From contig SVHZ01000014.1 of NCBI GenBank assembly GCA_015055525.1, positions 1 to 40,949 of the forward strand: a stretch of DNA of 40,949 bases, written 5' to 3'. The DNA comes from Clostridiales bacterium (GTDB taxonomy: Bacteria > Bacillota > Clostridia > Christensenellales > Borkfalkiaceae). Positions 7,346 through 14,552 of the stretch are shown in pieces (within the stretch, counting starts at the first letter, position 1; each line of letters begins with the position of its first letter). A model generated the notes under the pieces. That model made no database searches. It saw only the letters and a program-made list of their open reading frames with translations, and was not told the origin of the DNA. The position numbers and the translations under genes were made by a program.

Positions 7346-8899
7346 TTATTTAATGTTGCAAGTGTTTAAGAACTTGTTAAATGCGAGCATACCCTTACTA
7401 TCTTTGCTAAACACCGAAGTGTTATAAAGAATTTGAGCGCAAACGTTGTTAACGTATTCGGTAACAATTAAATTTGCTTTCTTGAGGTCCTTAACTCTAG
7501 GATGTTTTTTCATAAGATATTCTATCATCTCTTGATGAACGTGTAAATCGTTATCTTCTTTTGATATTTCTTCTTTATCATAAGCAACTTTATGCGCCAA
7601 AATTTCTTCAATGCAAGCAAGTTGCCTTTTAAGCCTTGCAGGAAGAATATAAAGACCCATAGCCTCAATTAAGCCAATACCCTCTTTTTTTATATTGTGA
7701 TATTCAGGATGAGCGTGATATATACCATCGGGATACACTTCACTTGTAAGATTATTTCTAAGTATTAAATCAATGCAGTATCTACTGTCAGGCAAAAACC
7801 TAGCAATAGGTGTAACCGTACTATGTTTAACCCCGTCGGTTTCACATAATATTCCAGCAGACTCGTCTGAATAAGATTTCCAGTTTGAAATCACGTCGGT
7901 TGCAAGTTGTTCAACCGTGTAACGATTAAATCCGCTAATTCTTACGGTCGAATTGTAAAAGTCAACAATCTCAACCATAGCATCAGGATAATCGCTACAA
8001 GCAAGCGTTTTAAGCGCCTTTGCTTTTTGAAGGGGCATTAGATGCTTACCGCCTTGATAATGCTCGTGATTAAGTATCGATCCACCAACGATAGGTAAAT
8101 CTGAATTAGAACCAATAAAATAACCGGGGAACATTTCTATAAAATCAAACAATCTTTCAACCGTACGGCCGTCAACGTGCATTGGAACGTGTTTTTTGCT
8201 AAAGAGTATACAATGTTCGTCAAAATATAAATACGGCGAATATTGCATAGCCCAATCTTCACCGCCAAGCGTTAAAGAAACAGTCCTTAAATTAGAACGA
8301 GCCGGATGAGTTGCAGTACCGTAAAACCCTTCGTTTTCTTTACATAAATTGCAAGCAGGATACTTATCCCCGCTCGGAGCGGTAAGAAGTTTTGCTATGT
8401 CTTTATTGTTTTTTTCGGGCTTACTTAAATTTATTGTAATTTCAAGCGGATAATCTAATTTTTCAGCATCCCACTTGATATTTTTATCGATAGCAGTCTT
8501 TCTTACGTAATAATTTTTAATGGAAAGATTATAAAGATAATCGCATGCAGATTGAGAGCCGAGTTTTTCCTTAATCGACATAAATACGCTGTTAATTTCC
8601 GACGGCTTTGGAGTTAAAACACCGAAAACGTAGTTTGCAAATAAGTCAGCGTCTTGCTCGTCACAACAGATGCCGTTTTCAATCGAATAATTAATGATTT
8701 CATTAATAAGTTCGTCAGGCGTTTGCATTGAACGAATATTTTCTTTTGCCTTTTCCGAAAGTATATCTTTGCTAGGAGCGTTTAATTTGAATAGATTAAG
8801 TAATACGTTTCTAAAATAAACTACGTCTAAAGAGTTAAGACCTAAAAACGCATCCGCATAAACAAGAAGTTTTTCAGTTAAAATTTTTCCGTCAATCAT
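7346..8899 (-). CDS. galT: UDP-glucose--hexose-1-phosphate uridylyltransferase, class II
   Basis: Leloir-pathway enzyme that exchanges UMP between UDP-glucose and galactose-1-phosphate. At 517 aa it matches the long Firmicutes class II GalT rather than the ~350-aa class I form. The signature GGSILNHEHYQGGKHLMPL (about 258-276) carries the active-site His residues. THPARSNLRTVSLTLGG and the C-terminal HEYHNIKKEGIGLIEAMG-like segment also fit. ATG 8899 follows GAGG by 6 nt; a TTG two codons earlier would touch the ribosome binding site. No galK or galE is adjacent. It has its own promoter and terminator, so it is monocistronic. Confidence 0.93.
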   Translation of the reverse strand: MIDGKILTEKLLVYADAFLGLNSLDVVYFRNVLLNLFKLNAPSKDILSEKAKENIRSMQTPDELINEIINYSIENGICCDEQDADLFANYVFGVLTPKPSEINSVFMSIKEKLGSQSACDYLYNLSIKNYYVRKTAIDKNIKWDAEKLDYPLEITINLSKPEKNNKDIAKLLTAPSGDKYPACNLCKENEGFYGTATHPARSNLRTVSLTLGGEDWAMQYSPYLYFDEHCILFSKKHVPMHVDGRTVERLFDFIEMFPGYFIGSNSDLPIVGGSILNHEHYQGGKHLMPLQKAKALKTLACSDYPDAMVEIVDFYNSTVRISGFNRYTVEQLATDVISNWKSYSDESAGILCETDGVKHSTVTPIARFLPDSRYCIDLILRNNLTSEVYPDGIYHAHPEYHNIKKEGIGLIEAMGLYILPARLKRQLACIEEILAHKVAYDKEEISKEDNDLHVHQEMIEYLMKKHPRVKDLKKANLIVTEYVNNVCAQILYNTSVFSKDSKGMLAFNKFLNTCNIK

Positions 8900-8928
8900 T
8901 AACAACCTCGAATTAAAAAATTATCAAT

Positions 8929-8957
8929 ATTTTAACACACAGTTAAAAATTTATCAA
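8929..8957 (-). promoter_or_regulatory. Sigma-A promoter of galT
   Basis: On the minus strand, TTGATA (8957-8952) and TAAAAT (8934-8929) are 17 nt apart. The start would fall near 8922, followed by a 22-nt leader with GAGG before ATG 8899. Confidence 0.72.
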
Positions 8958-8966
8958 GTATTTATG

Positions 8967-10193
8967 CTACAAATCAGTAAATCTATCAAGACTAGTTCCC
9001 TCTTCAGCGTCGCTTATAAGTTTTTTATCTTTCAAAACTATGCCTTTTAATAAACTCTTATTGCCGTACTTTTCTTTAATATCACCTACTGCGTTATTAA
9101 GGTTTACTTTCTTTTCATATTTAACTTCTTCAAAAGAAATTTGCCTAACAGAATTATCAAACCCGCTTACAGATATGCCAAGAGTTCTTATTCCAACGCT
9201 ATAATTATAATTTTCTTTGAAAAGGCGGAAAGCAAAATCCTTAAAATCATCGGGAATAACCGTTGGAAACGGCAATTTCCCCTGTCGCGTAGAAGAGTTG
9301 AGAAAACTATCCTTAACAAATATACTCAAAGTTGTAGCGTTGCCTAAGCCATAGGAAATAAGCCTAGACGATACGCTTTCAGAAAGCGCCGTAAACATTA
9401 TCTTAACGTCTTCATCACACACTAAATCGCGGTACGAAGTTATTGAGTTGCCAACGGATTTTGCCTCTTCCCCTTCACCGTCTTTTTGAACGGGAGAATT
9501 ATCTCTTCCATTAGCGTAATCGCTTAAAATATGACCCCATTTGCCAAAGTGTTTTTCAAGGTAGTTTACGTCAATATTTGCTAAATCACCAATAGTTTTT
9601 ACGTTAATTTTTTTAAGTTTCGTAGCCGTTGATTTGCCAACGAACAGCAAATCTTCAACAGGCAAACTCCAAACGGTTTCTTTATAGTTATCCTCGTTAA
9701 TTTCCGTGGTCGCGTCGGGTTTTTTAAGATCAGAACCAAGTTTTGCAAAAACTTTATTAAAACTAACGCCAACAGATATCGTTAAACCAAGTTCATCTTT
9801 AACTCTCTTTCTTAAACTATCGGCAATTTCTTTACCAGAACCAAAAAGTTTTACACTTTCAGTAACGTCAAGCCAACACTCGTCGATACCAAAAGATTCA
9901 ATCTTGTCCGTATAATCTCTATAAATATTTTTAACAAGTTTTGAATAAGCCGTATAGTGCGAGTGTTTTGCCTCAACTAAAACTATATCGGGGCATAACT
10001 TTTTAGCCTCGTTAATAGTCATACCCGTCTTAACTCCGAGTTTTTTAGCGCCTTCGCTCTTTGCTAAAATTATTCCGTGCCTATTTTCCGCATTTCCACA
10101 AACGCCAACGTTTTTACCAACCAAAGATTGGTCAAGTTTCATCTCAACGCTAGCGTAAAAATTATTAAGATCTGCGTGTAATATTACTCTCAC
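8967..10193 (-). CDS. dinB: DNA polymerase IV (Y-family)
   Basis: Translesion DNA polymerase, 408 aa. The Y-family palm motifs are present: HADLNNFYASVE at residues 6-17 (first catalytic Asp) and SFGIDECWLDVTES at about 101-114 (Asp-Glu pair). A helix-hairpin-helix segment follows (LLFVGKSTATKLKKINVKTIGDLA), then the little-finger domain. Translation starts at GTG 10193, 9 nt after GGAG. The end of the upstream membrane-protein gene overlaps its first 29 nt, so the two genes are co-transcribed. No LexA-like box is apparent. The C-terminus lacks an obvious beta-clamp pentapeptide, though a diverged one cannot be excluded. Confidence 0.95.
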   Translation of the reverse strand: MRVILHADLNNFYASVEMKLDQSLVGKNVGVCGNAENRHGIILAKSEGAKKLGVKTGMTINEAKKLCPDIVLVEAKHSHYTAYSKLVKNIYRDYTDKIESFGIDECWLDVTESVKLFGSGKEIADSLRKRVKDELGLTISVGVSFNKVFAKLGSDLKKPDATTEINEDNYKETVWSLPVEDLLFVGKSTATKLKKINVKTIGDLANIDVNYLEKHFGKWGHILSDYANGRDNSPVQKDGEGEEAKSVGNSITSYRDLVCDEDVKIMFTALSESVSSRLISYGLGNATTLSIFVKDSFLNSSTRQGKLPFPTVIPDDFKDFAFRLFKENYNYSVGIRTLGISVSGFDNSVRQISFEEVKYEKKVNLNNAVGDIKEKYGNKSLLKGIVLKDKKLISDAEEGTSLDRFTDL

Positions 10194-11103
10194 GTTTATT
10201 TCTCCGAGCTGTAAATTTTTGTTTGAAAAAATTTTCTATTTTATCTCCGTTTTTATAAAAAACGACGGTTGCAATTATAGTTAAACCTAAAATTAGTACC
10301 CACAATAAAATTCCCCACCAATTAGTGTAAGGAATTATATTTCCGCTTAATGAATAAGCAGATAAAAACACTGAAATCACCCTACAAATCATTATCATAA
10401 CCACAAAATATGAAGTGCTCATAGTTGAAAGCCCTGCAACGAAACACAAGACGTCGTCTGGGAAAAACGGAAATAAAAACATAAAAGTCAAAACGACCTT
10501 ATCTTTATTTCTAACTGAATTTAACCACTTATCAAGAGTATCTTTTCCAACTATCCATTTAACCACTTTATATCCAAGAACTCTACCTATAAAAAACGCT
10601 ACGTACGAACCAAGCAAAATACCAAGCAATGAAAATATTGCTGTTTTTAACGGACCAAATAACGCAACACCCGTTCCAACCGCAATAAACCCAGGGATAG
10701 GCAGTAAGACAACTTGTAAAAAGTTAAGCAAAACGTATATTACTATTGCCAAATAACCAAATGATGCAACGTAATTTCTTAAATCTTCAATACTATCAAT
10801 TTTATCTGCAACGCCTGAAATTTTCAAAAGATACATAATCGACAGCGTAAACGTTATAAGAAATAAAACGACTATTGAGATTTTATAAATAGTTTTCTTG
10901 TCTGCGGTTGCATACGCTAAAGCAATAACCGTAATTACCGAAACAACAACTACTACTATTGATATTAAAACAAGTTTATTGTTGTAAAAAAAACCGCCCG
11001 TAAAAGTGTTTACGTACAAAACGGAACAAAGAATCGTAATTGCAGAAAGTAAACATAACGAAACGGTATTTAATATAAATTTTAACGATAAGGAAGATCT
11101 CAT
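10165..11103 (-). CDS. TVP38/TMEM64 (VTT-domain) membrane protein
   Basis: Polytopic membrane protein of the SNARE-associated/VTT (DedA-like) superfamily, about 312 aa. Two N-terminal helices (about 8-27 and 44-66) precede a third, then the VTT core. The core has LPIPGFIAVGTGVALFGPLKTAI, GSYVAFFIGRVLGYKV and the re-entrant FLFPFFPDDVLCFVAGLS motif with the conserved Phe-Pro-x-Asp pattern. Relatives move lipids or support membrane homeostasis; the substrate is not readable here. ATG 11103 was chosen over TTG 11109. Neither has a good ribosome binding site, so the start is the weakest part of this call. The C-terminus is Arg/Lys-rich and overlaps dinB by 29 nt. Confidence 0.85.
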   Translation of the reverse strand: MRSSLSLKFILNTVSLCLLSAITILCSVLYVNTFTGGFFYNNKLVLISIVVVVVSVITVIALAYATADKKTIYKISIVVLFLITFTLSIMYLLKISGVADKIDSIEDLRNYVASFGYLAIVIYVLLNFLQVVLLPIPGFIAVGTGVALFGPLKTAIFSLLGILLGSYVAFFIGRVLGYKVVKWIVGKDTLDKWLNSVRNKDKVVLTFMFLFPFFPDDVLCFVAGLSTMSTSYFVVMIMICRVISVFLSAYSLSGNIIPYTNWWGILLWVLILGLTIIATVVFYKNGDKIENFFKQKFTARRNKRESNITRRS

Positions 11104-11138
11104 ATACAAAAGTATATGTAAATCTAATAAAGTTTAAT

Positions 11139-11582
11139 CTAGGCGTTTTGAATTTTTTTAATTTCGTTTCTAGCAATCAAGTCGCAACGGTTGTTATTTT
11201 CATTGTCAGCATGACCTTTTACTTTAACAAAGGTAACTTTGTGAACGTTTGTAAGTTCAACAAGGCGTTTCCAAAGTTCAACGTTCTTAACGGGTTTTTT
11301 ATCCGCCAAACGCCAGCCGGATAAAATCCAATTATTTATATAGCCGTCTATAAAAGGCGAAACCGTATATTGCGAATCAGAATAAACCGTAACTTCACAC
11401 GGCTCTTTAAGAGCCTCTAAACCTTTAATTACGGAAATAACTTCCATTTTATTATTAGTAGTTTCTATATCTCCGCCTGAAAGTATTTTTTCAACACCGT
11501 TATATATTAAAATTGATGCCCAACCGCCAATGCCGGGATTCCCAGAACAAGCGCCGTCAGTATAAAGTTCAACCTTTTTCAT
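11139..11582 (-). CDS. rnhA: Ribonuclease HI
   Basis: Degrades the RNA strand of RNA-DNA hybrids. At 147 aa it matches the usual length. The catalytic DEDD set is visible: Asp9 in ELYTDGACSGNPG, Glu in NNKMEVISVIKGLEAL (about 47), Asp in TVYSDSQYTVS (about 69) and Asp in GHADNENNNRCD (about 129-136). The second RNase H of this genome, rnhB, is also in the window. It is transcribed from its own promoter, and GGTGG precedes the ATG at 11582. The membrane-protein and dinB genes follow with no terminator between them. Confidence 0.96.
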   Translation of the reverse strand: MKKVELYTDGACSGNPGIGGWASILIYNGVEKILSGGDIETTNNKMEVISVIKGLEALKEPCEVTVYSDSQYTVSPFIDGYINNWILSGWRLADKKPVKNVELWKRLVELTNVHKVTFVKVKGHADNENNNRCDLIARNEIKKIQNA

Positions 11583-11609
11583 GCTCCACCTAGATAATTT
11601 TATATAGTT

Positions 11610-11638
11610 ATTATATAACTAAACTGCTATCTTGTCAA
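11610..11638 (-). promoter_or_regulatory. Sigma-A promoter of rnhA operon
   Basis: On the minus strand there is a consensus TTGACA (11638-11633), a 17-nt spacer and a consensus TATAAT (11615-11610). The start would be near 11603 and the leader about 20 nt. It is divergent from the tRNA-Trp promoter 50 nt away. Confidence 0.88.
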
Positions 11639-11689
11639 TTTTAGATTATAATTTTTATAAACTACTCCGCTATTTTACCTATTTTTTTG

Positions 11690-11718
11690 TTGACTTAACA
11701 ATAAATTTGTTATATAAT
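11690..11718 (+). promoter_or_regulatory. Promoter of tRNA-Trp
   Basis: TTGACT (11690-11695), a 17-nt spacer and TATAAT (11713-11718) lie upstream of the tRNA. The predicted start near 11725 is 8 nt before the mature tRNA 5' end at 11733. Confidence 0.82.
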
Positions 11719-11732
11719 AACTATGCTTTCCT

Positions 11733-11807
11733 AGGGGAGTGGCTCAACGGTAGAGTAGCGGTCTCCAAAACCGTAGGTTGCGTGTTCGAATCGCGTCTCC
11801 CCTGCCA
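11733..11807 (+). tRNA. trnW: tRNA-Trp (anticodon CCA)
   Basis: The cloverleaf can be drawn by hand. The 7-bp acceptor stem is AGGGGAG (11733-11739) with CTCCCCT (11797-11803). The D arm is GCTC/GAGT. The anticodon arm GCGGT/ACCGT has loop CTCCAAA, so the anticodon is CCA (Trp). The T arm is GCGTG/CGCGT with loop TTCGAAT, the discriminator is G, and CCA is encoded at 11805-11807. The 16 nt at 11790-11805, covering the T-arm 3' strand and acceptor 3' strand, recur exactly twice downstream (11943-11958 and 12056-12071). Confidence 0.96.
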
Positions 11808-11809
11808 AC

Positions 11810-11844
11810 AAAAAAGAGAACAAGATTAACTTGTTCTCTTTTTT
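11810..11844 (+). terminator. Intrinsic terminator of tRNA-Trp
   Basis: A perfect 15-bp stem (11810-11824 with 11830-11844) with a 5-nt loop ends in six T. The A-run and T-run form its base, so it can also work on the minus strand. Its descending arm (CTTGTTCTCTTTTTT) is duplicated at 12083-12097 in front of the third repeat unit. Confidence 0.88.
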
Positions 11845-11958
11845 GTTTGTGGGAGCAAGATGAGAACACTGTCTTGTTCGGTGCTTTTGCGTAGCAAAAC
11901 CACTTGCGAAGACAAACTATGACGGGCTTTCTTGAAGGCAATATCGCGTCTCCCCTGC
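11845..11958 (+). repeat. tRNA-linked tandem repeat, unit 1 (114 bp)
   Basis: First of three near-identical units, beginning GTTTGTGGGAGCAAGAT and ending in the 16-nt copy of the tRNA-Trp 3' end (11943-11958). Inside are a hairpin with TTTTGC/GCAAAA arms around GTA (about 11885-11898) and a weaker CAAGA/TCTTG pair (about 11856-11875). No start codon with a ribosome binding site and no protein family is recognisable on either strand. Confidence 0.9.
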
Positions 11959-12071
11959 GTTTGTGGGAGCAAGATAAAGCACTGTCTTGTTCGGTGCTTT
12001 TGCGTAGCAAAACCACTTGCGAAGACAAACTATGACGGGCTTTCTTGAAGGCAATATCGCGTCTCCCCTGC
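11959..12071 (+). repeat. tRNA-linked tandem repeat, unit 2 (113 bp)
   Basis: Abuts unit 1 directly with no spacer. It differs in a short patch after GAGCAAGAT (AAAG for GAGAA) and otherwise looks the same by eye, including the TTTTGC/GCAAAA hairpin. It ends with the exact 16-nt copy of the tRNA-Trp 3' end (12056-12071). It lacks the terminator arm that precedes units 1 and 3. Confidence 0.9.
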
Positions 12072-12082
12072 TATAATAACAT

Positions 12083-12198
12083 CTTGTTCTCTTTTTTGTT
12101 TGTGGGAGCAAGATGAGAACACTGTCTTGTTCGGTGCTTTTGCGTAGCAAAACCACTTGCGAAGACAAACTATGACGGGCTTTCCTAATTCTCCCCTA
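12083..12198 (+). repeat. tRNA-linked tandem repeat, unit 3 (with terminator arm, shortened end)
   Basis: It starts with a copy of the tRNA terminator's descending arm (12083-12097), then matches unit 1 from GTTTGTGGG at 12098 through GACGGGCTTTC at about 12184. The end is about 13 nt shorter and carries a degenerate tRNA 3' end (TCTCCCCTAC, 12190-12199). An 11-nt AT-rich piece (12072-12082) separates it from unit 2. Confidence 0.88.
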
Positions 12199-12202
12199 CT
12201 AA

Positions 12203-12232
12203 TAAAAAAACGGTTTGCAAGCGCAAACCGTT
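12203..12232 (-). terminator. Intrinsic terminator after mgsA
   Basis: A 10-bp stem (AACGGTTTGC/GCAAACCGTT, 12209-12232) with a 4-nt loop is followed on the minus strand by TTTTTTT. It begins 4 nt after the mgsA stop and separates that operon from the tRNA repeat region. Confidence 0.92.
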
Positions 12233-12236
12233 AATT

Positions 12237-12611
12237 TTATTTCATTGAAGATATAACGTAATCGGCGGTTGCCACGTTAGTTGCAATAGGAACGTTATAA
12301 ACGTTAGCAATTCTAAGCAAAGCCTTAACGTCAGGATCGTGAGGCTGAGCAGATAATGGATCGCAAAAGAAAACAACAAAGTCAATATCGCCTTCCGCCA
12401 CTTTAGCACCTATTTGCTGATCGCCACCTAACGGACCCGACAAATAACCGTGAACGCTTAACCCCGTCGCCTCCGAGATGCGTTTTGAAGTTGTTCCAGT
12501 ACCGCAAAGTTCGTAATTTTTAAGAATTTCTTTATTTTTTAGCGCCCATTCAACGATTTCTTGTTTTTTACTATCGTGTGCAATAAGGGCAATTTTTTTA
12601 ATATTTTTCAT
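12237..12611 (-). CDS. mgsA: Methylglyoxal synthase
   Basis: Converts dihydroxyacetone phosphate to methylglyoxal plus phosphate, a bypass of lower glycolysis. It has 124 aa. Family hallmarks are IALIAHDSKKQEIVEW at the N-terminus, the phosphate-binding GTGTTSKRIS, SGPLGGDQQIGAKVAEG with the catalytic Asp (GGDQQ), and FFCDPLSAQPHDPDVKALLR. ATG 12611 has AGGTGA about 6 nt upstream. A GTG at 12620 overlaps the preceding stop but has no spaced ribosome binding site. Its ribosome binding site overlaps the end of the Na/Pi cotransporter gene, so the two are coupled. Characterised enzymes of this family are inhibited by phosphate, which makes the pairing suggestive. Confidence 0.95.
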   Translation of the reverse strand: MKNIKKIALIAHDSKKQEIVEWALKNKEILKNYELCGTGTTSKRISEATGLSVHGYLSGPLGGDQQIGAKVAEGDIDFVVFFCDPLSAQPHDPDVKALLRIANVYNVPIATNVATADYVISSMK

Positions 12612-12616
12612 TTTAA

Positions 12617-14353
12617 TCACCTAGCATTGTATTTATCACAATAAAATTCAAATTTAGCCTTAAACTCTTCACCCGATTCTTCATCTTTAACGTATTGATG
12701 GTAATTCATATTTTCGCCATCTAAAATTGCGCCAGCTATGTTTGAACAATGGTCTGAAATTCTTTCAAGATTGGTGAGAAGGTCTTGCCAAACGAATCCC
12801 GCTTCTATACCACACTTGCATTGTTGCATTCTTTCGATATGAGTTTTTCTAAACTTTTCTTTAAGCAAGTCAACAACTTCTTCAAGCGGATCAATTGACT
12901 TTGCAGCCTCAATATCCTTTTCAACGAAAGCCTTCAACGCTAAATCTAACGCCTCGCCTACAGCGCTTGAAATAGTTTCAAACTCGTTTATAGCAACGTC
13001 GCTAAACTTAATATCTTTTTCTTTAAGTTCTTCAGCAGATTCTACGATATTTATACTATGATCGGCAATACGTTCGCAATCTCCAATGATATTAAGTAAG
13101 GTTGCCGCCTCTTTAGAATCGGCATCACTTGTAGATGCGCTACTAAGTTTTAGAAGATAAGTTCCTAAAATATCTTCATAATAGTCCGTTTTATCTTCAT
13201 CACTTCTAATTTCAGCGCAAAGTTTTTCAGAAAAATCATTGATAACGTTAAACGCCTTATGAATTGAATTTACTGAAATAGTAGCCATTTCAAGAGCAAC
13301 TTTTCTACTTGCAGTCAAAGCAACTGCAGGAGTTTTCAAAAGTCTATCGTCAAGAAGTGTTTCTTGTTCTTCCTTCTTAGCATCAGGAATAAATTTGATG
13401 GCAAGTTTTTCTAACAAATTGCTAAGTGGCAACATAACCAAAACGCAAATTATATTAAACATTGAGTGCAAAATTGCTATATTAAATTGATTTGCTTGAG
13501 CAGAAAGAATTATCGGGTTAACCAAGTATCTAACTATAGCAAAAATTATAAGACCAAAAACAGTTCCCAATACGTTAAACGACAAGTGAATTAAAGACGC
13601 ACGCCTTGCATTTTTATTAGTGCCAACCGATGAAATCATAGCGGTAATACAAGTACCTATATTTTGACCCATAATAATAGGAATTGCGCTACCTATCGTA
13701 ACCGCGCCGGTAGCAGACAAGGCTTGAAGCATACCTACCGATGCCGACGAAGATTGAATCATAGCGGTAACTAGCGCACCGAATAAAACGCCAAGAAGAG
13801 GATTACTGAACATTATAAACAAGTTTTGGAACCACTCTTCGTTTTGAAGAGGAGCAACTGACTCGGTCATAGCGTTCATACCAAACATAAGCGTTGCAAA
13901 ACCAAGTAAAATTAAACCTTCGCTCTTACGCTTATCATTTTTCATAAACACGTACAATACAACGCCAATAAGAGCGAGTATTGCAGAGAAGTTTTTAGGG
14001 TTTAACATTTGAATAAAAATGCTATCACCTTGAATACCCGATAATGATAAAATCCACGCAGTAACAGTTGTTCCTACGTTAGCACCCATAATAACGCCGA
14101 TTGATTGATTCAAACTCATAAGACCTGAGTTTACAAAACCTACAACCATAACCGTTGTTGCAGCCGAACTTTGAATAATTGCAGTTACGCCTAAGCCCGT
14201 CAAAAAGCCCGCAAACCTATTAGTTGTGAGCCTACCAAGCAATCCACGAAGCCCAGCACCGGCACGCCTTTCTAACGCTGAACCCATAACACTCATACCG
14301 AAAAGGAAAAGTGAAATTCCACCGATGAGCGAAAGCACGTTAAAAATTGTCAT
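12617..14353 (-). CDS. Na+/phosphate cotransporter with C-terminal PhoU-like domain
   Basis: Inner-membrane Na/Pi cotransporter of the NptA/YjbB type (578 aa). Residues about 1-310 hold two inverted PNaPi repeats, each with a QSS motif (AIIQSSAATTVMVVGFV about 59-75; MIQSSSASVGMLQAL about 198-212) and a glycine motif (GANVGTTVTAW, GQNIGTCITAM). Residues about 345-560 form a helical PhoU-like domain with ERIADHSINI and ERISDHCSNI, the paired E-R-x-x-D-H motifs. ATG 14353 follows AAGGAGG. The 199 nt upstream is AT-rich, with a 13-bp palindrome ATTGAACTTCAAT at about 14474-14486, but I could not settle on one promoter. It forms an operon with mgsA. Confidence 0.92.
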   Translation of the reverse strand: MTIFNVLSLIGGISLFLFGMSVMGSALERRAGAGLRGLLGRLTTNRFAGFLTGLGVTAIIQSSAATTVMVVGFVNSGLMSLNQSIGVIMGANVGTTVTAWILSLSGIQGDSIFIQMLNPKNFSAILALIGVVLYVFMKNDKRKSEGLILLGFATLMFGMNAMTESVAPLQNEEWFQNLFIMFSNPLLGVLFGALVTAMIQSSSASVGMLQALSATGAVTIGSAIPIIMGQNIGTCITAMISSVGTNKNARRASLIHLSFNVLGTVFGLIIFAIVRYLVNPIILSAQANQFNIAILHSMFNIICVLVMLPLSNLLEKLAIKFIPDAKKEEQETLLDDRLLKTPAVALTASRKVALEMATISVNSIHKAFNVINDFSEKLCAEIRSDEDKTDYYEDILGTYLLKLSSASTSDADSKEAATLLNIIGDCERIADHSINIVESAEELKEKDIKFSDVAINEFETISSAVGEALDLALKAFVEKDIEAAKSIDPLEEVVDLLKEKFRKTHIERMQQCKCGIEAGFVWQDLLTNLERISDHCSNIAGAILDGENMNYHQYVKDEESGEEFKAKFEFYCDKYNAR

Positions 14354-14525
14354 AATTACCTCCTTTATAGAAAATATTTATAAAAAAATATAATAAATAT
14401 TATAAAAATCAATATTCAGTAACGAGCCAATTTTACAAAAAACTCCAAATTACCCTATTTACATATTAACACATTGAAGTTCAATAAGACAAGCGTTTTT
14501 TAATATTATATTAAAAATTTAACAT

Positions 14526-14548
14526 AAAAAAACGGCGTTTCCGCCGTT
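14526..14548 (-). terminator. Intrinsic terminator after the glycosidase-like gene
   Basis: Stem AACGGCG/CGCCGTT (14531-14537 with 14542-14548) with a 4-nt loop, followed on the minus strand by TTTTT. It begins 4 nt after the stop codon at 14553. Confidence 0.9.
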
Positions 14549-14552
14549 ATTT

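Noticed and set aside
11744..12168. Two minus-strand open frames (94 and 83 codons) across tRNA-Trp and the repeats
   Set aside because: They are translations of the tRNA complement and of the repeat units, repeat the same residues in shifted frames, and have no ribosome binding site. They are artefacts of the array.
11845..12198. CRISPR array
   Set aside because: The units are ~113 bp, units 1 and 2 abut with no spacer, and there are only three. No cas gene is present.
14354..14552. Hidden gene or RNA in the AT-rich gap before the Na/Pi gene
   Set aside because: Only a terminator, a 13-bp palindrome and poorly defined promoter-like boxes are seen. No open frame with a ribosome binding site is present.
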